DNA of 64,000 bases from contig BPQB01000081.1 in the NCBI GenBank assembly GCA_019973155.2, positions 1 to 64,000 on the forward strand. Direction: 5' to 3'. Under the pieces are notes generated by a model. It made no database searches, was not told where the DNA came from, and was given only the letters and a program-made list of their open reading frames with translations. This DNA is from Phanerochaete sordida (lineage: Eukaryota; Basidiomycota; Agaricomycetes; Polyporales; Phanerochaetaceae). Within the stretch, counting starts at the first letter, position 1. Each line of letters opens with the position of its first letter. Position numbers and translations under genes: made by a program. This document shows positions 59,778 through 64,000 of the stretch, piece after piece.

Positions 59778-62700
59778 TCAGCCGGTGTACTTGAACCAGT
59801 TGGTTCTGCGACATGTAACTTGTCAAACACTGCTCTTATCATGGTCAGAACGAGCTCACCTTGCTTCGACCGCTTCCTTACGAACCGCCCGCTTGGGGTC
59901 ATCCAAAGTCTTGGCGAGCTCACGAAGGACGGTCGGCTTCTGGGGATGCAGAACGTCATACTTGACGAGACTTGGCATGACAGCCAAGTATTTCAGCGCC
60001 GCCGTGCGAACCCGCTGCAAACCGCGCGTCAGTAGCTCTCTCGCGGGTCCGACGGCACAGACACGCACGGCGGAGGGCATCTGCTGGACCATGCTGTTCT
60101 TGAGCATCGTCGCGACGAGGCTCGACGCGTGCTCCGCGACGAGGGCGCAGCTCGCCGTAGACTCGGGGTCCGCGACCGCGAGCAGCGTGTCGATCGCGTT
60201 CGCGCGCATCTCCGCGTCGGGCAGGTCGAGCCCGCGCAGGAGCAGCGGCATCAGCTGGGCGCGGCGTCAGCGGGCGCACGGCGCAGAGCAGCGGGGGAGG
60301 CGCACCGCGGGCAGCGCGTGCAGGTACGCCGTCTTGGGGATCGAGCGGATGAGCGACGTCAGCGCCACGAGGTACGCGTTCTGCCGGCGGGGGTCTGCGC
60401 GCCGAGGAGAGCGGAGCCCCGGGGAGCGGTCAGCGCAGGCCCGAGATAGCGGCAGGGTGGACACGCACCGGAAGCAGTCTTCGCGCCGTCGATGATACGC
60501 GGGAGCATGACGTTCGCGAACTTCTGTGCGTACAGGAACTGCGGGGATTGTCAGCGGGACTTCGGGTGCGCTTGGCAGGGCGCGACTGGCCTTGATGACG
60601 GCGTGGTGCTTCTTCGTCAGGACCTTGTCGCTGCTCACGACCTGTCCGATCGCGCGCGCGGCGTCCCAGCCCACGTCGTTGTCGTCGAAGAGTTCGATAA
60701 GGCGGTCGGTGAAGGCTTGGGCCGAAGGGTGTCCGCGGACTTGTAGGGCTTTCGTCATCTGCACGCGCCGTCAGCGATAACAGTACCAGGATTCGGCGGG
60801 AGGCGTACCCATGTCCAAGCGGTGATGACTCGGCGGCGAACAGGTAGGGCCAGGGTAACGTCCTTTGCCTGAGCCAACCAACTGCTCTCCAGCTTTTGCG
60901 TGAGGAATGCTTGGAACCCTATCGCGCATAGTTAGTGTATCTGATGAGCTACGAATATTTATGTCGTACCTTCAGTCCGCTTGTTGAGCACAGCCGCGAC
61001 CGCGTGCTCAGCTGCATCGCTCTGGTGCTTGCTATCAGCATGGAAGATACCCCACTGCAAGAGTGTATCGACGAAGGCGCTTTCGTCCGGTACCGCAAGC
61101 GCGACTTCTTTGTGCAGTGCCACTACCGCGGCAGAGAACAGCAGGACGAGGTTCTTCTGCAGGCCAGAGGCATCTGGCTATATGCGCCGGGAAGTAAGCA
61201 TTTGAAGATGTCGCTACAAGGGCCGACATACCGCAAACGGCGCGAACGTCCTGCCCTCGGGGAACTGGTGCCGCCCTTCCGCGATGCCCTGCAGCTGCCC
61301 ATCCAGGTACGCCGCAAACAGCGCCCTGACGAACTCCTCCTGCGTCCTGCGCAGCATCAGCACCCCTCCTCCCTCCACAGACCAGGCAAAAGACCTACGG
61401 GACATCCGCCGTCTGCAGCACGAGCGTGACGACCTCCGCCGAGACCGCGACGAGCCGCGGGTCGCTCGCGACGCTGTCTGCGCCGCCGTGCGCGAGCGCG
61501 GCGTACACGTGCAGGTTGAACAGCGCCGGCAGCAGCCGCGCCGTGTACGCGGGCACGTCGCCGTCGCCGCGCGCGACCTTCGCGGCGAGCGCGTCCGCGA
61601 GCGTGCGCAGGAGCGCGTGCGCGTACGCCGCCGTGGGCTCCGCGTCCTCTGCATCGCGGTCCTCCGCGGGCCCCGCCGGCGCGGGCGCGGGCGGCACGCA
61701 GAGCGCGTCGAGCGTCGCGGTGAGCCGCGCGACGAGCGTGCCGAAGAGGTCCGCCTGCATGCAGAGCCGCTTCAGGAACGCGAGCGTCGTCCAGACCGTG
61801 AGGCGCGCGGCGTCGTCCGCGCGCGCGGGCGCCGCGGCGGGCAGCGCGCCGAAGAGCAGCGGGAGCGTCGTCTCCGCGACGTGCGCCGGCGCGAGCGCGG
61901 AGACCGCGCCGAGGAGCGCGAGGATCTTGTCGCTGTGCGGCGTCAGCGGGCATCGCGCGCGGCACTGAGGAAGCCACGCACCTGACGTCCTCGCCCATCT
62001 CCGCGACGTCCCCGCCGAGGAGCGCGTTCACGCTGTGCACGGCGAAGCCGCGCTCGTCGTCGCCGAGCAGGCCGGGCGTGCGCACCGCGGCCGCGAGCCC
62101 GTCGAGCGCGTGCACCGCGCCGCCGGGCACGCGCAGCCCGACGGTGAGCATGCCGAGGAGCTCGTCCTTGTACGGCGCGAGCGCGGCGCCGTCGGCGAGC
62201 GTGGACGCGCGCGCGGCGTCCGCGAGGTCTGCGAGCAGCCGCAGCACCGGCGCGCGGTTCGGCGCCTCCGCCGGGTCGTGGAAGAGCTTCACGAGGTGCG
62301 GCACCGCTTGGGCGAGGGTGAACTTGGCGACGGAGGCTGGGGCGGGGTGTCAGGCTTGAAGGAGAAGGGGTGGGAGTGGGACGCACGTGTGGTCGAGACG
62401 AAGGCGCAGAGCACCTTCATGGCGGGCTTCGCTTGGCTCTTCTCGGGCTCCTTGAGGATGCGAATGCACTCTTCGCAGGCATCGCGTGCGAGGCCTTGGA
62501 TGTCGTCGTCTTCCGAGGTCTCTGCTCCTGTTCCGCTGTAGATCGTCTGTATGAGGACTTGCACTGTGTGCAGCGCCATGCTTTCCGTCTCAGGGTCGGT
62601 GGGTTGGAAAATCTAGGGAGGTACATATGAGTTGTGTGGTGTGCTATCGCCAGCGGCTTGTCTGCGCGCACCTCAAGCTTGAGTGTATTCCACAATTTTC

Positions 62701-63972
62701 TGGCGTGTTCTCGCGCGACACTTGCACCATACACAGGAAGACATGCATCCAGGGTTTGCAGAGTGTCGCGCTACATGTCGGATCAGACCAAGTCTTGAGT
62801 TGTACGCAGAGTCGCTGACCTTGGTCGCTGGCGAGCCTGCGGTGATCTTTTCCAGGAAAAGAGGGACGGCGAGTGGTCCAAATTCTGGGGTCGCGTTGAG
62901 GCATCCTCTAGAACTGCGATTAGCTGAGAAAAAAGTTTGAAAGGGGGTGTCTTGCCTTAGAGCTTTCTTCAGGTCCTCTGACGTAATGCCGTATGGGTCG
63001 TCAGGTGGAGGCCTGAACGTGATTGGGAAGTAGCAGAAGGTGATGTTGAAGAGTGCCTGGCAGCGTATCAGCAGGACCTTTGGCCACGAGAACATGATAG
63101 TACCTCAACATGGTGCTTGATGTCAAACTCGATGAGAAGAACGCGGGCAATGGCGAAGGCTACCAGCAAGTTACGCGGGTCTTTTTCGCCCTCTGCGAGG
63201 CTGATGTATCCGTCGAGGAATGCGTCTCCCATGTTCAGGAATGCTATACGACGTGCTAGATGTGAGAATGTCCCAGGAATTGGAGAGAACAAATGTCGCA
63301 CCCTCTCTATGTTTGGCGACCAAAGAGTCGATGATCGTGTACACCATGAAACGCTGCGACTGCACCAGCACTCGCATCTTGACATGGGCGAACATCCTGC
63401 AGACCTCATCAGTACATGGACCCCAAAGTAGAAGTAAGGAGCTCTACGCTTTCACCACATCAACCGCGTCAACGGACGTGAACGCAGGCTGTGTAACGAG
63501 CGACACCAGGCCTTTCAGGGCAGGTATAATCGTCTCGGTGTCCTCCAGTTTTGAGCACATGAAAAGCACCAGAACCTTGACTAGTAAAGCACTCGTTAGC
63601 TGGCAATGATTGCCTCGTTGCCGGAGGTACATACCAGCTTGACGGTTCATCCTTTCGGATGGGCATTGGGCAATTACCTGGGCCAGAAATTCGACGCCTG
63701 CAGAGGACGTCAGCGAGCTCGGGCAGCGCATCTCCACTTTCCGTCACCTTTGCTGCGCAGTTCATCTTCCTCTGCTGTCAGATACTCTCCCAGAGCTTTG
63801 ACAACGTCCAGAAGCGAAGCCTGTCCCGCGGAGATGGCTAAGGCCAGCGTTCGTTCTTCAGACACGTCGTGCGCGACGTTCGAGCGAAACACGCACCTGA
63901 GACTGTTTCCTGGACCTCCTCTGGTCTGCCCGAGGCGACCCAGGTCCGCACCAGGCGTTCGACGCGATCCAT
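59778..63972 (-). CDS. MET18: MMS19/Met18, Fe-S targeting HEAT-repeat protein
   Basis: Scaffold of the cytosolic iron-sulphur targeting (CIA) complex that delivers clusters to DNA polymerases, helicases and XPD. The start MDRVERLVRTWVASGRPEEV is at 63972, so the gene seems complete. The N-terminal MMS19 domain includes LALAISAGQASLLDVVKALG, MGDAFLDGYISLAEGEKDPR and FNITFCYFPITFRPPPDDP. The C-terminal HEAT region ends with LLRGLDLPDAEMRANAIDTL, DVLHPQKPTVLRELAKTLDD and KRAVRKEAVEARTNWFKYTG. C-terminal exons resolved with matching phases: 60970-61177, 60809-60918, 60591-60758, 60469-60538, 60306-60394, 59860-60254 and 59778-59805. The intron 60539-60590 has a GC donor. Boundaries around 61380-61410 and in the N-terminal part are not fully resolved. 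Confidence 0.9.
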
Positions 63973-64000
63973 GGCCGCGTTTTCAGGACCGAGCTGGCGA

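Noticed and set aside
61284..62541. Long plus-strand frames rich in Arg, Glu and Val
   Set aside because: Shadows of the MMS19 HEAT-repeat exons on the minus strand.

Overview
The window is nuclear DNA of a filamentous basidiomycete, most likely an Agaricomycete. Genes are dense, on both strands, and cut by many 45-65 nt GT-AG introns; the coding sequence is GC-rich. Gene content is typically fungal: a hybrid histidine kinase, a DUF1996/WSC wall protein, a GPI-type chitin deacetylase and S10 carboxypeptidases. Placement closer to wood-decay Polyporales is inference only. I rebuilt exon structures by hand, and for most genes the exon phases sum to an intact frame.

Layout. 1-3.8 kb: no recognisable gene, very CpG-rich at the start. 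3.8-7.9 kb (+): membrane hybrid histidine kinase. 9.6-12.4 kb (+): S10 serine carboxypeptidase, copy 1. 12.8-15.3 kb (-): DUF1996 plus two WSC domains. 16.2-19.1 kb (-): Sec1/Munc18 protein. 19.3-22.1 kb (-): Pso2/Snm1 crosslink-repair nuclease. 22.2-23.4 kb: a 1.2 kb terminal-inverted-repeat transposon just upstream of PSO2. 24.0-25.8 kb (+): chitin deacetylase with a 4-nt microexon. 26.3-28.0 kb (+): F-box-like protein. 28.2-31.0 and 32.5-35.3 kb (-): carboxypeptidase copies 2 and 3, copy 3 frameshifted. 36.1-37.5 kb (-): proteasome ATPase Rpt4. 37.8-38.4 kb (-): PHF5A/Rds3. 38.7-45.1 kb (-): Ufd4/TRIP12-type HECT ligase. 45.4-47.2 kb (-): class III aminotransferase. 48.9-52.2 kb (+): TFIP11/Ntr1. 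52.4-53.5 kb (+): ribosomal protein S4. 53.9-57.8 kb (+): PB1 plus multi-ZZ protein. 58.1-59.4 kb (+): coiled-coil protein of unknown function. 59.8-64.0 kb (-): MMS19.

Two themes stand out. The 9-35 kb half is an accessory, secreted or wall-facing neighbourhood: three carboxypeptidases, a DUF1996/WSC protein and a chitin deacetylase. It has been reshaped by an inverted segmental duplication and a transposon. The 36-64 kb half is mostly conserved housekeeping: ubiquitin-proteasome (Rpt4, Ufd4), splicing (PHF5A, TFIP11), translation (RPS4) and Fe-S/DNA repair (MMS19). Splice-site oddities recur: GC-AG introns shared by two carboxypeptidase paralogs and one in MMS19, a 4-nt microexon, and an ATG-only first exon in RPS4. 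I saw no clear evidence of a wholly new biological system. The most novel-looking items are the recent duplication and decay in the carboxypeptidase family and the transposon that now forms the PSO2 promoter.
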